A stretch of DNA of 64,000 bases. Source: Lachnospiraceae bacterium (GTDB lineage Bacteria; Bacillota; Clostridia; Lachnospirales; Lachnospiraceae). This document shows positions 16,977 through 26,765 of the stretch, one piece after another. The DNA lies in NCBI GenBank assembly GCA_017408735.1, contig JAFQUB010000011.1, forward strand, positions 1 to 64,000, in the 5' to 3' direction. The translations under genes and the position numbers were made by a program. The stretch's first letter is position 1. Every line of letters begins with the position of its first letter. Below the pieces are notes generated by a model. That model was not told the DNA's origin and made no database searches. It was given only the letters and a program-made list of their open reading frames with translations.

Positions 16977-18254
16977 TTAGTTATTAACATAAGTTGTGTA
17001 ATAGTTTTTTACCTTTTTAGAATATTTCGAATAGCATACATTAACAATTGGTTGATGTTTAGGTTTTGTGGAGCCATACTTTTTATTTCCGGATTTAACA
17101 TTATTTGCTTTTACATAAATATAATAATCTTGTGATGGCTTCAATTTTTTTAAAATATAAGTGTTTGTTTTTACGGTAGCTATTTTTTTGTATTTTCCGG
17201 TTACTTTTTTTGACATATATACAGTGTAGCTTTTAGCTCCCGTAATTTTACTCCATTTCAATTTTAATGAAGAATTACTTTTTTTGGTTGCAGTTACTTT
17301 TGGATGAGCAACAACCACATTAGCTTTTGTATAAGGGCCGTAAAAATATTTGTTATTTATTTTTATATAAGATCTTAAGCGATATTTGAATCCAGTATTT
17401 TTAATTTTGTTGGAAGAAAAATCAAAGTAGGAATAAGTCCAGTTGCCTTTTATAGTTTTGATTTTTTTTCCTGCTAAAGTACAAATTTCTATTTCGACAC
17501 CATCCTGATTTCTGCAGTTATTATCAAATGTTATGGTTGCAGTTGAGGAACTGGCTGCATATCTTGATAACTTAAAGTTAGAAAAAGCCTTCGCATCAGC
17601 TAAGGTTGCACAAAAAGGTTCATAAGAATCAAAACCTTCAGCTTCATAACCATGCTGAGATTTTTTTGCAGAATAAACGTAAATATTATATTCTGTATCT
17701 GGTGCTAAATTAGAAACCGTAAAACGTTTATTTGCAGTTGTTCCCGCATAGATTTTTTCACCATAGGAACCACAAGGTATATAATAAATATTATAGTATT
17801 CTGCTCCGGAAGGTGGTGCATTCCATGCAACTGTAACAGAAGATGTAGTAGAAGCTGTGTGAGATAAATCAGTGACTATTTCCGGATTCGTACAGCAGGT
17901 AATCACATCACTAAAATCATAAGTAATATTATTATCATATGGAAGAACTTTTACAAAATAGGTTTTGTTTGGTTCTAACTCGCCAATATAATCTTTTGTG
18001 TCATAGGTAAGACTTTTTCTGGTTGCGTATTCCGGGAAGTTTTGGAATTCGGAAATATATACAGTAAAATGTTCTATTTCAGAAGGTGCATTCCAGCTAA
18101 GAGCAATGGTTTCTGTAGTAGAAAATGTCTGAGTTACATTTGATACTTTTGCTTTTGCCGCGTATACATCTGTTTTCGGCAAACATAATAATATGAGTGT
18201 AGTAAAAACAAATGCTAGCGAAAAAACAGAAAGTTTTCTAGTTTGCTTGTTCAT
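16977..18254 (-). CDS. Secreted fibronectin type III-like protein
   Basis: A 425-residue exported protein with a signal peptide (FSLAFVFTTLILLCLPKTDVYAA) and about four Fn3-like modules. Typical strands are IALSWNAPSEIEHFTVYIS, SVTVAWNAPPSGAEYYNIYY and LKLKWSKITGAKSYTVYMS, plus an EPNKTYFVKVLPY turn. It is the same architecture as the gene at 10696-11967 but clearly diverged, so it is a paralogue and not a recent copy. It has no enzymatic motif or anchor. AAAGGAG precedes the ATG. The headless fragment lies about 50 bases downstream in the same direction and may be cotranscribed. Confidence 0.85.
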   Translation of the reverse strand: MNKQTRKLSVFSLAFVFTTLILLCLPKTDVYAAKAKVSNVTQTFSTTETIALSWNAPSEIEHFTVYISEFQNFPEYATRKSLTYDTKDYIGELEPNKTYFVKVLPYDNNITYDFSDVITCCTNPEIVTDLSHTASTTSSVTVAWNAPPSGAEYYNIYYIPCGSYGEKIYAGTTANKRFTVSNLAPDTEYNIYVYSAKKSQHGYEAEGFDSYEPFCATLADAKAFSNFKLSRYAASSSTATITFDNNCRNQDGVEIEICTLAGKKIKTIKGNWTYSYFDFSSNKIKNTGFKYRLRSYIKINNKYFYGPYTKANVVVAHPKVTATKKSNSSLKLKWSKITGAKSYTVYMSKKVTGKYKKIATVKTNTYILKKLKPSQDYYIYVKANNVKSGNKKYGSTKPKHQPIVNVCYSKYSKKVKNYYTTYVNN

Positions 18255-18368
18255 AATTAATCTCCTTTATACTCCATAAAATTTTTATAAATTTTTAACA
18301 ATTATACTATGAAGTATTAACAATTGGCAATACAAATCTAACATTGAGCATCGCCCCTTAAGTAATTT

Positions 18369-18490
18369 CAAACTTGTTGCTTTTTCAAGATGCCCCAAGA
18401 GAAACAACTGCCGCCCGGAAAGGCTTAACCCTATTCCAGCCTTTCCGGGTGGCAGTTGTTTCTCTTGGAATCTCTTGAAAACCAGTAAGT
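18369..18490. repeat. Very long hairpin between divergent genes
   Basis: The inner arms 18395-18425 and 18438-18468 pair over 31 bases (CCAAGAGAAACAACTGCC and so on) with a single G-U. Weaker pairing extends outward to about 18369 and 18490. The loop is about 12 bases. No T-run follows on either strand and both flanking genes point away, so a simple terminator is unlikely. The rest of this 325-base gap holds the hydratase promoter. Confidence 0.85.
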
Positions 18491-18495
18491 TTCCA

Positions 18496-18524
18496 TTGCA
18501 ATCTAAAATTTCTTATATTATAAT
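18496..18524 (+). promoter_or_regulatory. Promoter of the aconitase-family gene
   Basis: TTGCAA and TATAAT are separated by 17 bases, starting six bases after the outer arm of the long hairpin and about 57 bases before the start codon. Confidence 0.75.
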
Positions 18525-18580
18525 TATGAATATCTATGAAAAAAAGTTAGAAATTCACATGAACGACTAGGAGGTAAACT

Positions 18581-20872
18581 ATGGTTAAATTACTTGACGG
18601 TGGTGCATATCTTTTAAACGGAAATGAAGTAATTCCGGATAATGGAGAAGCAGCAGCTGTTTTAAAGAGCAAATTAGGAGATAATGTTCCTTCCAAGGAA
18701 GAAGCAAAGAAGAATACCATTGCTTACGGAATTTTAGAAGCACATAATACTTCAGGAAATATGGACAAGTTAATGATTAAGTTTGATAAATTAACTTCCC
18801 ATGATATCACATATGTAGGTATTATTCAGACAGCAAGAGCATCAGGGCTGGAAAAATTCCCTGTTCCTTATGTACTTACAAACTGTCACAACAGTCTTTG
18901 TGCAGTAGGTGGAACAATCAACGAAGATGACCATATGTTTGGACTTTCCTGTGCAAAACGTTACGGCGGAATTTATGTTCCACCTCATCAGGCAGTAATT
19001 CATCAGTTTGCAAGAGAAATGCTTGCAGGTGGAGGAAAAATGATTCTTGGTTCTGACAGCCATACACGTTACGGTGCATTAGGAACCATGGCTATGGGTG
19101 AAGGCGGTCCTGAACTTGTAAAACAGTTATTATCAAAAACATATGATATCAACATGCCGGGCGTAGTTGGCGTACACTTAACAGGAGCACCAATCAAGGG
19201 CGTAGGTCCTCAGGACGTTGCTTTGGCAATTATCGGTGCTGTATTCGCAAACGGCTATGTAAACAATAAAGTAATGGAATTTGTAGGTGAAGGTGTGTCT
19301 AACTTAAGTGCTGATTTCCGTATTGGTATCGACGTTATGACAACAGAAACCACATGTCTTTCTTCTATCTGGAGAACAGATGATGAAATTAAGGAATTCT
19401 ACGATATCCATGGCAGAGTAGAAGAATATAAAGAATTAAATCCTGGAGCAGTTGCTTACTATGATGGAATGATTGAAATTGACTTATCAACAATCAGACC
19501 TATGATTGCTATGCCATTCCACCCAAGCAACACATATACAATTGAAGAATTAAATGCAAACCTTATGGACATCTTAGATGACTGTGAAAAGAAAGCATTA
19601 GTAAGCTTAGATGGCCAGGTTGACTTTACATTAAAGGATAAAGTAAGAAACGGAAAGCTTTACACAGATCAGGGTGTTATCGCAGGATGTGCCGGCGGTG
19701 GATTCGAAAATATCTGTGCAGCAGCAGACATTCTCCGTGGACAGAGTACAGGTGCAGACGAATTTACATTAAACGTATATCCGGCCAGCCAGCCTGTATT
19801 TATGGAATTAGTGAAAAACGGCTGTGTAGCTGACTTACTTGCTACAGGAGCTATTGTGAAAACTGCATTCTGCGGACCTTGCTTCGGTGCAGGTGATACA
19901 CCTTCCAACAATGGATTCAGTATCCGTCATTCTACAAGAAACTTCCCTAACAGAGAAGGTTCTAAGTTACAGAATGGTCAGATTGCATCTGTTGCACTTA
20001 TGGATGCTCGTTCTATCGCAGCAACTGCAGCAAACAAGGGATATTTAACACCTGCAACAGATATGGATGTGGAATATAAAGGACAGAAATACCACTATGA
20101 CAGCACAATTTATGCAAACAGAGTATTTGACAGCAAGGGCGTAGCTGACCCATCCGTAGACATTAAATTTGGACCAAACATCAAAGACTGGCCTGCAATG
20201 TCAGCATTACCGGAAAATATGGTATTGAAAGTTGTTTCTGAAATTCATGACCCTGTAACAACTACAGATGAATTGATTCCATCCGGAGAAACATCTTCCT
20301 ACCGTTCTAACCCATTAGGACTTGCTGAATTTACTTTATCAAGAAAAGATCCTGCATATGTAGGAAAAGCAAAAGAAATTCAGAAAGCTCAGAAGGCAAT
20401 CGAAGCCGGAGAATGTCCGGTAGAGGCAGTAGAAGAATTGAAACCTGTAATGGAAGCTATCAAAACAGTATATCCAAATGCAGGAAAAGGAAATATCGGT
20501 GTGGGAAGCACCATCTTTGCTGTAAAACCGGGTGACGGTTCTGCCAGAGAACAGGCAGCTTCCTGTCAGAAGGTACTTGGCGGATGGGCTAACATTGCCA
20601 ACGAATATGCAACTAAGAGATATCGTTCTAACTTAATCAACTGGGGTATGCTTCCATTCTTAATTGATAAGGGAGATTTACCATTCAAGAACGGTGACTT
20701 CTTATTTGTACCGGATGTAAGAAAAGCCATCGAAGACAAAGCAACAGAAATCAAAGCATTTGTTGTAGAAAATGGCGGATTAAGAGAATTTACTTTAAAA
20801 ATGGGCGAATTAACAGAAGACGAACGTACCATTATCTTAAAGGGATGCTTAATTAACTACTATCGTGGATAA
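18581..20872 (+). CDS. Aconitate hydratase family protein
   Basis: A 763-residue [4Fe-4S] hydro-lyase of the aconitase/isopropylmalate isomerase superfamily, most like mitochondrial-type aconitase (citrate to isocitrate). Cluster-binding and active-site blocks include [30 protein letters not shown] and CGPCFGAG (the two-Cys C-x-x-C block). A C-terminal swivel domain follows (NYYRG end, [12 protein letters not shown]). The ATG follows CTAGGAGGTAAACT. It is monocistronic, with its own promoter and terminator; no citrate synthase or isocitrate dehydrogenase lies nearby. The exact substrate cannot be settled from sequence alone. Confidence 0.92.
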   Translation: MVKLLDGGAYLLNGNEVIPDNGEAAAVLKSKLGDNVPSKEEAKKNTIAYGILEAHNTSGNMDKLMIKFDKLTSHDITYVGIIQTARASGLEKFPVPYVLTNCHNSLCAVGGTINEDDHMFGLSCAKRYGGIYVPPHQAVIHQFAREMLAGGGKMILGSDSHTRYGALGTMAMGEGGPELVKQLLSKTYDINMPGVVGVHLTGAPIKGVGPQDVALAIIGAVFANGYVNNKVMEFVGEGVSNLSADFRIGIDVMTTETTCLSSIWRTDDEIKEFYDIHGRVEEYKELNPGAVAYYDGMIEIDLSTIRPMIAMPFHPSNTYTIEELNANLMDILDDCEKKALVSLDGQVDFTLKDKVRNGKLYTDQGVIAGCAGGGFENICAAADILRGQSTGADEFTLNVYPASQPVFMELVKNGCVADLLATGAIVKTAFCGPCFGAGDTPSNNGFSIRHSTRNFPNREGSKLQNGQIASVALMDARSIAATAANKGYLTPATDMDVEYKGQKYHYDSTIYANRVFDSKGVADPSVDIKFGPNIKDWPAMSALPENMVLKVVSEIHDPVTTTDELIPSGETSSYRSNPLGLAEFTLSRKDPAYVGKAKEIQKAQKAIEAGECPVEAVEELKPVMEAIKTVYPNAGKGNIGVGSTIFAVKPGDGSAREQAASCQKVLGGWANIANEYATKRYRSNLINWGMLPFLIDKGDLPFKNGDFLFVPDVRKAIEDKATEIKAFVVENGGLREFTLKMGELTEDERTIILKGCLINYYRG

Positions 20873-20891
20873 TTATACAGAAAAATTAACG

Positions 20892-20915
20892 GAAAGCCTG
20901 ATTTGTCAGGCTTTC
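20892..20915 (+). terminator. Terminator of the aconitase-family gene
   Basis: AAAGCCTGA and TCAGGCTTT form a nine-base-pair stem about 20 bases after the stop. The T-run is short. Confidence 0.7.
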
Positions 20916-20953
20916 TCGCTATATAAAAATAAAAGGAAAGGTATAAGAAACAT

Positions 20954-21556
20954 ATGAAAAAGAAATTAATAAGCGTATTACTGGCATGTGCTTTGGTTTG
21001 TTCCATGACAGCTTGTGGCGGTAATGGGGGAAACGTAGCAACAGAAGACACTATTCAGACAGAAACAACTTCTGCCAATATTTACATTGGGATGTTAGGA
21101 AAAACTATGACCGAATATCCTTGTGAAAACAGTGATAATATGACACCGGAAATGATAATTTCCACCATAGCCGGAATGACCGGCTGGAATCTGGATTTAG
21201 CGGATAAGGTAATTGAAAACGAAAATGGCGGATTGACAGTATGTTTTGCAAGCACATCCTCTTTGTTTACAGGACTTCCGGAAAGCCAGACAGAAGAATT
21301 TGCGGTTGCTGATGAGGAAGCACTAATCACTACTATATTAGACAGTATTCAGTATACATTACAGCAGAATTTTTCAAATGGGAAATCAGGAACTTTGGAT
21401 ATTTATTTTTGTATGGAGGGAAATCAGCCATTAGATTTAAGTTCGATTGGAAAGACTGTCCTAATGGACCAGCCATATACTGGTTTGGATGAAAGTGTTA
21501 ATGGGGCTAAAACACAGGTTGTGACATTGGAAGAAACAGACGGTGAAAAAGAATAA
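20954..21556 (+). CDS. Small lipoprotein of unknown function
   Basis: A 200-residue protein with a lipoprotein signal peptide. A basic start (MKKK) and a hydrophobic core end in SMTAC followed by GGNGG, a fitting lipobox. The rest is acidic and Thr/Ser-rich, with a mixed alpha/beta pattern (STIAGMTGWNLDLADKVIEN, SGTLDIYFCMEGNQPLD). This resembles, weakly, the GerMN or sporulation-lipoprotein type; I do not assign it. AAAGGTATAAGAAACAT precedes the start. It stands alone between two terminators. Confidence 0.8.
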   Translation: MKKKLISVLLACALVCSMTACGGNGGNVATEDTIQTETTSANIYIGMLGKTMTEYPCENSDNMTPEMIISTIAGMTGWNLDLADKVIENENGGLTVCFASTSSLFTGLPESQTEEFAVADEEALITTILDSIQYTLQQNFSNGKSGTLDIYFCMEGNQPLDLSSIGKTVLMDQPYTGLDESVNGAKTQVVTLEETDGEKE

Positions 21557-21557
21557 G

Positions 21558-21597
21558 AAAAAACCTTGAAAAACGTTGATTTTTCAAGGTTTTTTTA
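21558..21597 (+). terminator. Terminator of the lipoprotein gene
   Basis: A 15-base-pair stem (AAAAACCTTGAAAAA with TTTTTCAAGGTTTTT) directly follows the stop; it could act on both strands and so also end the tRNA-Pro transcript. Confidence 0.85.
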
Positions 21598-21601
21598 ATA
21601 A

Positions 21602-21675
21602 TCGATGCGACAGGATTCGAACCTGCGACCTCTGCGTCCCGAACGCAGCGCTCTACCAAGCTGAGCCACGCATCG
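21602..21675 (-). tRNA. tRNA-Pro (anticodon CGG)
   Basis: The minus strand folds as a 74-base tRNA. The acceptor arms are CGATGCG and CGCATCG with an A discriminator. The anticodon stem CTGCG/CGCAG encloses TTCGGGA, giving anticodon CGG (proline CCG codons). The T arm is GCAGGTTCGAATCCTGT. CCA is not encoded. It stands alone. Confidence 0.95.
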
Positions 21676-21846
21676 ACATATGATGAAATTTGTTCATAAT
21701 AAAACCACATAGAACATCATAATAATTTCCGACGATTTTGTCAACACTAAATTTGCAAAAAGAAAAATAAATTGCCAGAATACTGTATATAATGTTATAC
21801 TTAATTAGATAGACTATAATAAAGAGGAAAAGGAGAAGTACAGGGG

Positions 21847-22659
21847 ATGGCATACGAAGTTTTAGTATTAGATATAGATGGAACATTAACAAATTCAAAA
21901 AAAGAAGTTAGTCCAAAAACACTGGATGCGGTAATCAGAGCACAGGAAGAAGGAATCAAAGTAGTGATTGCCTCGGGACGACCAACAGCAGGTATTAAAA
22001 AAATTGCAAAAACCATAAAATTAGATGAATATGGTGGATATATTCTTTCATATAATGGTGGGAAGATTATCAATTTCCAAACAGGCGAAGTGGTATACAA
22101 TGAAACTTTACCGGAAGAAATGATACCTTCCATATACGAAGAAGCAGTTGATAATAATGCAGGAATTATCACTTATGAAGGCAATGACGCCATTGCCGGA
22201 AATGGAATTGATAAATACAATGAAATAGAAGCACGTATTAACGGTATCGGATTGCGTGAAGTAGAAGATTTTCCAAATTACGTAAAATTCCCGGTAAACA
22301 AATGTCTTCTTACCGGTGAACCGGAACATATGGCAGAAGTAGAACAAAAGATGAAAGACCGTTTTGGAAATTTCCTTAACATTTATCGTTCCGAGCCATT
22401 TTTCGTGGAAGTAATGCCACAGAATATTGATAAAGCATATTCTTTAGGAAAATTATTGAAGCATTTAGACTTAGAACGTTCTCAGATGATTGCCTGTGGA
22501 GATGGATTTAACGATTTATCCATGATAAAATATGCAGGTCTGGGTGTAGCCATGGCAAACGCTCAAGAAGTTGTAAAAGAGGCGGCCGATTACATCACAC
22601 TGTCCAACGATGAGGATGGGGTGGCAAAAGTGATTGATAAGTTTATGTTGAATGCGTAG
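21847..22659 (+). CDS. Cof-type HAD family hydrolase
   Basis: A 270-residue phosphatase of the HAD superfamily, class IIB (Cof/YidA type), probably acting on sugar phosphates or similar metabolites in the cytoplasm. Motif I is DIDGTLT (nucleophile D9, acid D11). Motif II is the VIASGRP region. Motifs III and IV lie in KAYSLGKLLKHL and MIACGDGFNDLSMIKYAG. The cap lies between residues about 85 and 185. AAAAGGAG precedes the ATG. It has no coupled neighbours. Confidence 0.93.
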   Translation: MAYEVLVLDIDGTLTNSKKEVSPKTLDAVIRAQEEGIKVVIASGRPTAGIKKIAKTIKLDEYGGYILSYNGGKIINFQTGEVVYNETLPEEMIPSIYEEAVDNNAGIITYEGNDAIAGNGIDKYNEIEARINGIGLREVEDFPNYVKFPVNKCLLTGEPEHMAEVEQKMKDRFGNFLNIYRSEPFFVEVMPQNIDKAYSLGKLLKHLDLERSQMIACGDGFNDLSMIKYAGLGVAMANAQEVVKEAADYITLSNDEDGVAKVIDKFMLNA

Positions 22660-22998
22660 TGGGCGTTCTGCTCATGATATGTCATGAGAAATTGAGCAGT
22701 TTTGAAAGGTAAAAATAATTCGCACTAAATCATTAAGAATTACTGTGATTTTCACTGCGAGAGTAATGCTTGGAACTATGTATTATAAAAGTATTGCCGG
22801 AATTTCAAGTATGCAGTATAGCTTCAGAAACAATAGAGAATTCTGATTCATATGTAAATCAAACTGATGAAGTCGTAAAGCAGGATTGTGAAAGTAAAGC
22901 ATTTGTAAGGATTGTAGCCAAAATAAAAAAATGGTATAGTTATTGCTGGAACAGTAACTGGTTGCTAATGGCATAATGGTTCAGAACAGTGGAAAGGC
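22660..22998. other. Intergenic region with hairpin and promoter
   Basis: This 339-base gap starts with a hairpin, CTGCTCA (22668) pairing with TGAGCAG (22699) plus a TTTT, the likely terminator of the HAD gene. A promoter-like pair, TTGTAG (22911-22916) and TATAGT (22934-22939) with 17-base spacing, precedes the next gene. A 68-codon frame in the middle has no binding site and no recognisable family. Confidence 0.6.
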
Positions 22999-24714
22999 AT
23001 GGTTAGAGATATGCATAAAACAGTGGCGATTGGAATACAGGATTTTGAAGAGTTACGGAATGGAAATTATTATTATATTGATAAAACAGATTTTATCAGG
23101 GAATGGTGGGAGAGTGGCGATAGTGTAACATTGATTGCCCGACCAAGACGTTTTGGTAAGACCTTGAATATGAGTATGATAAACTGTTTCTTTTCTAATC
23201 AGTATGCAGGAAGAGGCGAACTGTTTGAGGGGCTTTCCATTTGGAATGATGTAAAATATAGAGAATTGCAGGGAACGTATCCTGTCATCAATCTGTCCTT
23301 TGCAAATGTGAAAGAAAGTAGCTTTGAGGCAACCAAGGAAAGAATAAACCAGATTTTGGTTAATCTGTATAGTAAATATGAGTACTTACTTAACAGTGAA
23401 GTATTGACGAGTAAAGATAAAGAGTTTTTTAATTGTATATCAAAGGATATGAAAGAAACAGATGCAACTATGGCCATTCATAATTTGTCGGATTATTTGT
23501 GCCGATACTGTGGTAAGAAGGTCATTATTCTGCTTGATGAGTATGATACACCAATGCAGGAAGCGTATGTGCATGGCTTTTGGGATGAATTAGTCGGTTT
23601 TACAAGAAGTATGTTTAATTCAACCTTTAAGACAAATCCTTCGCTTGCAAGGGGACTAATGACCGGAATTACGCGTGTAAGTAAAGAGTCTATCTTTTCA
23701 GATTTGAATAATTTGGAAGTAGTAACAACGACTTCAAATAAGTATGAGACAGCATTTGGATTTACCGAACAGGAAGTATTTGATGCTTTGGAAATATTTA
23801 AGTTAGGTGCAGATAAGGAAGAAGTCAAATATTGGTATGATGGTTTTATTTTTGGCGAATATAAAGATATTTATAATCCATGGTCAATCTTAAATTTCCT
23901 TGATAAAAAGAAATTAACAACCTATTGGGCAAATACTAGTGCCAATAGTTTAGTCGGAAAGCTGATTCGTGAAGGTGGACGAGGTGTTAAGCAGTCTTTT
24001 GAACAGCTTCTTCGTGGTGAAAATCTGCGATGTGAGATTGATGAACAGATTGCATATAATCAGTTAGATAATAATGAGGCTGCAATCTGGAGTCTACTTC
24101 TTGCCAGTGGTTATTTGAAGGTAATCGATTATGATGAACTGGGGAAAATAGAACAAGGTGCGAAGGCGTATTATGAAGTAGCATTAACGAATTATGAAGT
24201 TCGTCGCATGTTTGAAAGCATGGTAAATACTTGGTTTGCTACTGTTGCAGAGGATTATAATGATTTTATTAAGGCTATGCTGATAAAAGATGTGGATGCC
24301 ATGAATGAGTATATGAGTCAGATGGCGTGCGAGATATTCAGTTACTTTGATACTGGAAAGAGAGTTTCACAAAAGGCGCAACCAGAGAGGTTTTACCATG
24401 GGGTTATCTTAGGACTGCTGGTAGATTTACAGGTTGATTATATCATTACATCAAACCGTGAGAGTGGCTTTGGTAGATATGATGTCATGATTGAACCAAA
24501 AGATAAGACAAAAAATCCGGCGGTAATTATAGAATTTAAAGTGTTCAATGCTAGAAAAGAGAAGGCATTGGAAGATACGGTAGAAGCGGCATTAAGTCAG
24601 ATTGAAGAAAAATGTTATGATGCTGCCTTAATTGCACAAGGAATTCCGGCAGAGAAAATCTATAAATATGGATTTGCCTTTGAAGGAAAAAATATTTTGA
24701 TAGATGCAAAATAA
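22999..24714 (+). CDS. AAA-ATPase-like / PDDEXK_9 family protein
   Basis: A 571-residue protein of the large gut-bacterial family that joins an AAA-ATPase-like N-terminus (PF09820 type) to a PD-(D/E)XK nuclease-like C-terminus (PF08011 type). Family marks are [10 protein letters not shown], Walker [10 protein letters not shown] (about residues 49-57), Walker [13 protein letters not shown] (about 175-186) and the terminal GRYDVMIEP...AVIIEFKVF nuclease block. The biological role of the family is not established; copies multiply in genomes and differ between strains. The start may instead be the ATG at 23011; neither has an ideal ribosome binding site. Confidence 0.9.
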   Translation: MVRDMHKTVAIGIQDFEELRNGNYYYIDKTDFIREWWESGDSVTLIARPRRFGKTLNMSMINCFFSNQYAGRGELFEGLSIWNDVKYRELQGTYPVINLSFANVKESSFEATKERINQILVNLYSKYEYLLNSEVLTSKDKEFFNCISKDMKETDATMAIHNLSDYLCRYCGKKVIILLDEYDTPMQEAYVHGFWDELVGFTRSMFNSTFKTNPSLARGLMTGITRVSKESIFSDLNNLEVVTTTSNKYETAFGFTEQEVFDALEIFKLGADKEEVKYWYDGFIFGEYKDIYNPWSILNFLDKKKLTTYWANTSANSLVGKLIREGGRGVKQSFEQLLRGENLRCEIDEQIAYNQLDNNEAAIWSLLLASGYLKVIDYDELGKIEQGAKAYYEVALTNYEVRRMFESMVNTWFATVAEDYNDFIKAMLIKDVDAMNEYMSQMACEIFSYFDTGKRVSQKAQPERFYHGVILGLLVDLQVDYIITSNRESGFGRYDVMIEPKDKTKNPAVIIEFKVFNARKEKALEDTVEAALSQIEEKCYDAALIAQGIPAEKIYKYGFAFEGKNILIDAK

Positions 24715-24760
24715 AGAGAAAATGAATTTACCTTTTGGAGCTGGAAATTGAGCAAGCATA

Positions 24761-24789
24761 TTGACAAACCCAAAAAAAAACGTTATACT
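24761..24789 (+). promoter_or_regulatory. Promoter upstream of SRP RNA
   Basis: A consensus TTGACA and TATACT are separated by exactly 17 bases. The start point would be near 24797, leaving a short leader before the SRP RNA. Confidence 0.8.
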
Positions 24790-24802
24790 TAGCAACGCAA
24801 GT

Positions 24803-24819
24803 CATTTGCAATGCAAATG
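24803..24819. promoter_or_regulatory. Palindrome between promoter and SRP RNA
   Basis: CATTTGC, three bases, GCAAATG is a perfect inverted repeat located just after the predicted start point. It may be a processing hairpin or a protein-binding site. Confidence 0.4.
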
Positions 24820-24840
24820 CATAAAATTGTTATAAAATTT

Positions 24841-25110
24841 CCGCACAGCTGGGGAGTTAGCGGTGCCCTGTACCTACAATCCGCTATAGTAGGGGTGATG
24901 CTTTTGCTGAGGGTTATTGCTCTGTGTATAGCTGCCCTTGATAAGTGGCGTTGACGTCCGGGTCTTGCGCGACGGTGCCTTACGAACCGTGTCAGGTCAG
25001 GAATGGAGCAGCACTAAGTAAGTGATTTCCGGGTGCCGCAAGGGTGCCTGGGCCGAGCAAACTGTCAAGGTAACGTGTATGTGGACTGATTCGAAGCAGG
25101 GCGTGCGGAG
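24841..25110 (+). ncRNA. ffs: Signal recognition particle RNA, large Gram-positive type
   Basis: The roughly 270-base RNA has the closing ends CCGCACAG and GCGTGCGG. Its conserved domain IV includes GTCAGGTCAGGAATGGAGCA and GCACTAAGTAAG, then GGTGCCGCAAGGGTGCCTGG, the signature of bacterial SRP RNAs. The long form with an Alu-like 5' domain is typical of Bacillus/Clostridium. It pairs with Ffh (not in the window) to target membrane proteins. The ends are estimates. Confidence 0.92.
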
Positions 25111-25135
25111 TAATATATAAAAAATAGAGATTATG

Positions 25136-25180
25136 AATGTGATAAATCCAACAGGTTTTGTCGCATTTTTTTATTTTTCT
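25136..25180 (+). terminator. Putative terminator of SRP RNA
   Basis: AATGTGA pairs with TCGCATT across an 18-base loop, followed by a TTTTTT-rich tail. Confidence 0.5.
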
Positions 25181-25208
25181 AACAAAGCTGTTACATATGT
25201 AAAATTGC

Positions 25209-25238
25209 TTGACCTAATTTATCATAATATGGTATATT
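25209..25238 (+). promoter_or_regulatory. Promoter of the exopolysaccharide operon
   Basis: TTGACC and TATATT are separated by 18 bases. This is the only clear promoter before the run of polysaccharide genes and leaves a leader of about 155 bases. Confidence 0.6.
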
Positions 25239-25328
25239 ATAGAAAGATGGGTAGACACACTGATAGATTGTAATTAGTGAATACCACTATAAGAAATTGA
25301 AAAGGTAAGAGCAACTAATAAATATTCA

Positions 25329-25360
25329 TATCCATCAAGGAAAACTTGATGGATATTTTG
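25329..25360 (+). promoter_or_regulatory. Leader hairpin of the exopolysaccharide operon
   Basis: TATCCATCAAG and CTTGATGGATA form an 11-base-pair stem with TTTT after it, inside the untranslated leader. It could be an attenuator, as expected for long polysaccharide operons that use processive antitermination. The T-run is weak. Confidence 0.4.
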
Positions 25361-25400
25361 ATGTAATGAAAAGAAAATTGCCTGATGAAGGAGAGAAATT

Positions 25401-26741
25401 ATGGAAAAAAACAATGTTATTGTCGTTCGTGTGGCGGAAGTAATCCGTCTGGTTGTGAAAAAATTGTGGCTGATTGTTCTTGTGGGGGCACTTTTAGCTA
25501 CGGCTGGTTTTGGCTGTGGTACCATGATGAAAGCAGAACCTATGTACATGACCTCTGCAAAGATATATGTAACAGGTGTGGAGGCGTCTACTCCATCCGC
25601 AGCAGGTTTGAGCTTGGGACAGCAGGTGCTGAATAACTATATTGAAATTTTAAAAAGCAGACCGGTATTAGAAGAAGTTATTAAGAAACTAAGTCTTAAT
25701 ATGTCATATAAAGAGTTGAAAAACTGTATTACATATAGCATACCGGAGGGGACCTGTATGATTGAAATTGCAGTAGCATTTCCGGATCCTGAATGGGCGA
25801 AAAAGGTAGCGGATGAATTGGTGACTGCTTCAGGAGAAAGAGCACAGGAGATAATGGGATGCAGTATACCTGTAGTTTATGAGGAGGCAAACGTTCCTTC
25901 CAGCCCTTACAATGTAGATAATTCTTCACCGATAATTTATGGATTGCTTGGTGGAGTTGCAGGTATGGGATTGACCGGATTTTTAATTCTGGTAAGTTAT
26001 TTTGCAAATACAAAATTTAGTAATCCTTATAAGGTAACAGATAAGTTACACCTGAAGACTCTGGGAGTGATTCCTGACGCTTCAGCTAAAAATGCAGTTT
26101 ATGAAGAAGCAGCATATCAGAATTTCTGCTCACAAATGTTTTTTGAAAAGCCGAATGCCAAGATTATCAACTTTGTCAGTGCAACAGAGAAAGAAAATAA
26201 ATATGAATTAATGCAAAAAGTAGCAGTGAATCTGCAGAAGATGGATAAAAAGGTTATTTTGCTAGATACCAATTTAAGCAATCCCAACTGGGGAGCTGCA
26301 ACTCAAGGTGATGGAAATAAAAATGGCTTGGAAGCGTATCTGGCAGGGAAAGCACAATTAACAGATATTGTGACAGAAAAAGAAGGTGTAGCTTACATTT
26401 GTTGTGGGCAGGCAGTTGTAAATGGATTGGAATTGCTTGTGGGAGAGGCTTTTGTAAACCTGTTAGCTCAGTTAAAGCAGCAGTACGATTACATTCTGGT
26501 GGATACCGCACCAATGTTGTATGTGCCGGACGCATTACGTGTTGCTGAACAGGCAGAAGGAATTATATTGGTACTATCCGGAAAAACAAGTAGAATTCGT
26601 CAGACCAAAGAGATTATGGAAGTTTTAGAAGATAGAAATCTCCAGGTTGACGGAGCAGTTCTTAAAGATATGAATATTAGTAAAGGCGGCAAGTATTTCC
26701 TGAAAGAATTTGGAAAATACTTTGGCGTGTATGGGAAATAA
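25401..26741 (+). CDS. Wzz-type chain-length protein fused to a degenerate BY-kinase domain
   Basis: A 446-residue protein. The N-terminal half is a Wzz/CpsC-type co-polymerase, with one membrane segment near residues 20-42, an extracytoplasmic part, and a second segment near 185-205. The C-terminal half resembles a CpsD/CapB tyrosine autokinase, with YILVDTAPM (Walker B) and VILLDTNLSNP (Walker A-prime). The Walker A block that should read roughly P-G-E-G-K-S-T is SATEKENKYEL, without GKS/T. The C-terminal tyrosine cluster is reduced to a few Tyr. It is probably a pseudokinase controlling polymer length. It is the first gene of the locus, with GAAGGAGAGAAATT at the start. Confidence 0.85.
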   Translation: MEKNNVIVVRVAEVIRLVVKKLWLIVLVGALLATAGFGCGTMMKAEPMYMTSAKIYVTGVEASTPSAAGLSLGQQVLNNYIEILKSRPVLEEVIKKLSLNMSYKELKNCITYSIPEGTCMIEIAVAFPDPEWAKKVADELVTASGERAQEIMGCSIPVVYEEANVPSSPYNVDNSSPIIYGLLGGVAGMGLTGFLILVSYFANTKFSNPYKVTDKLHLKTLGVIPDASAKNAVYEEAAYQNFCSQMFFEKPNAKIINFVSATEKENKYELMQKVAVNLQKMDKKVILLDTNLSNPNWGAATQGDGNKNGLEAYLAGKAQLTDIVTEKEGVAYICCGQAVVNGLELLVGEAFVNLLAQLKQQYDYILVDTAPMLYVPDALRVAEQAEGIILVLSGKTSRIRQTKEIMEVLEDRNLQVDGAVLKDMNISKGGKYFLKEFGKYFGVYGK

Positions 26742-26765
26742 TTAAAAATTGAGAGGAATAAAACA

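Noticed and set aside
21507-21710. Minus-strand 67-residue frame across tRNA-Pro
   Set aside because: It is the well-known artefact of translating a tRNA gene (VAGSNPVAS string).
22770-22976. 68-codon plus-strand frame between the HAD and ATPase genes
   Set aside because: No ribosome binding site, no family, and the promoter of the next gene lies inside it.
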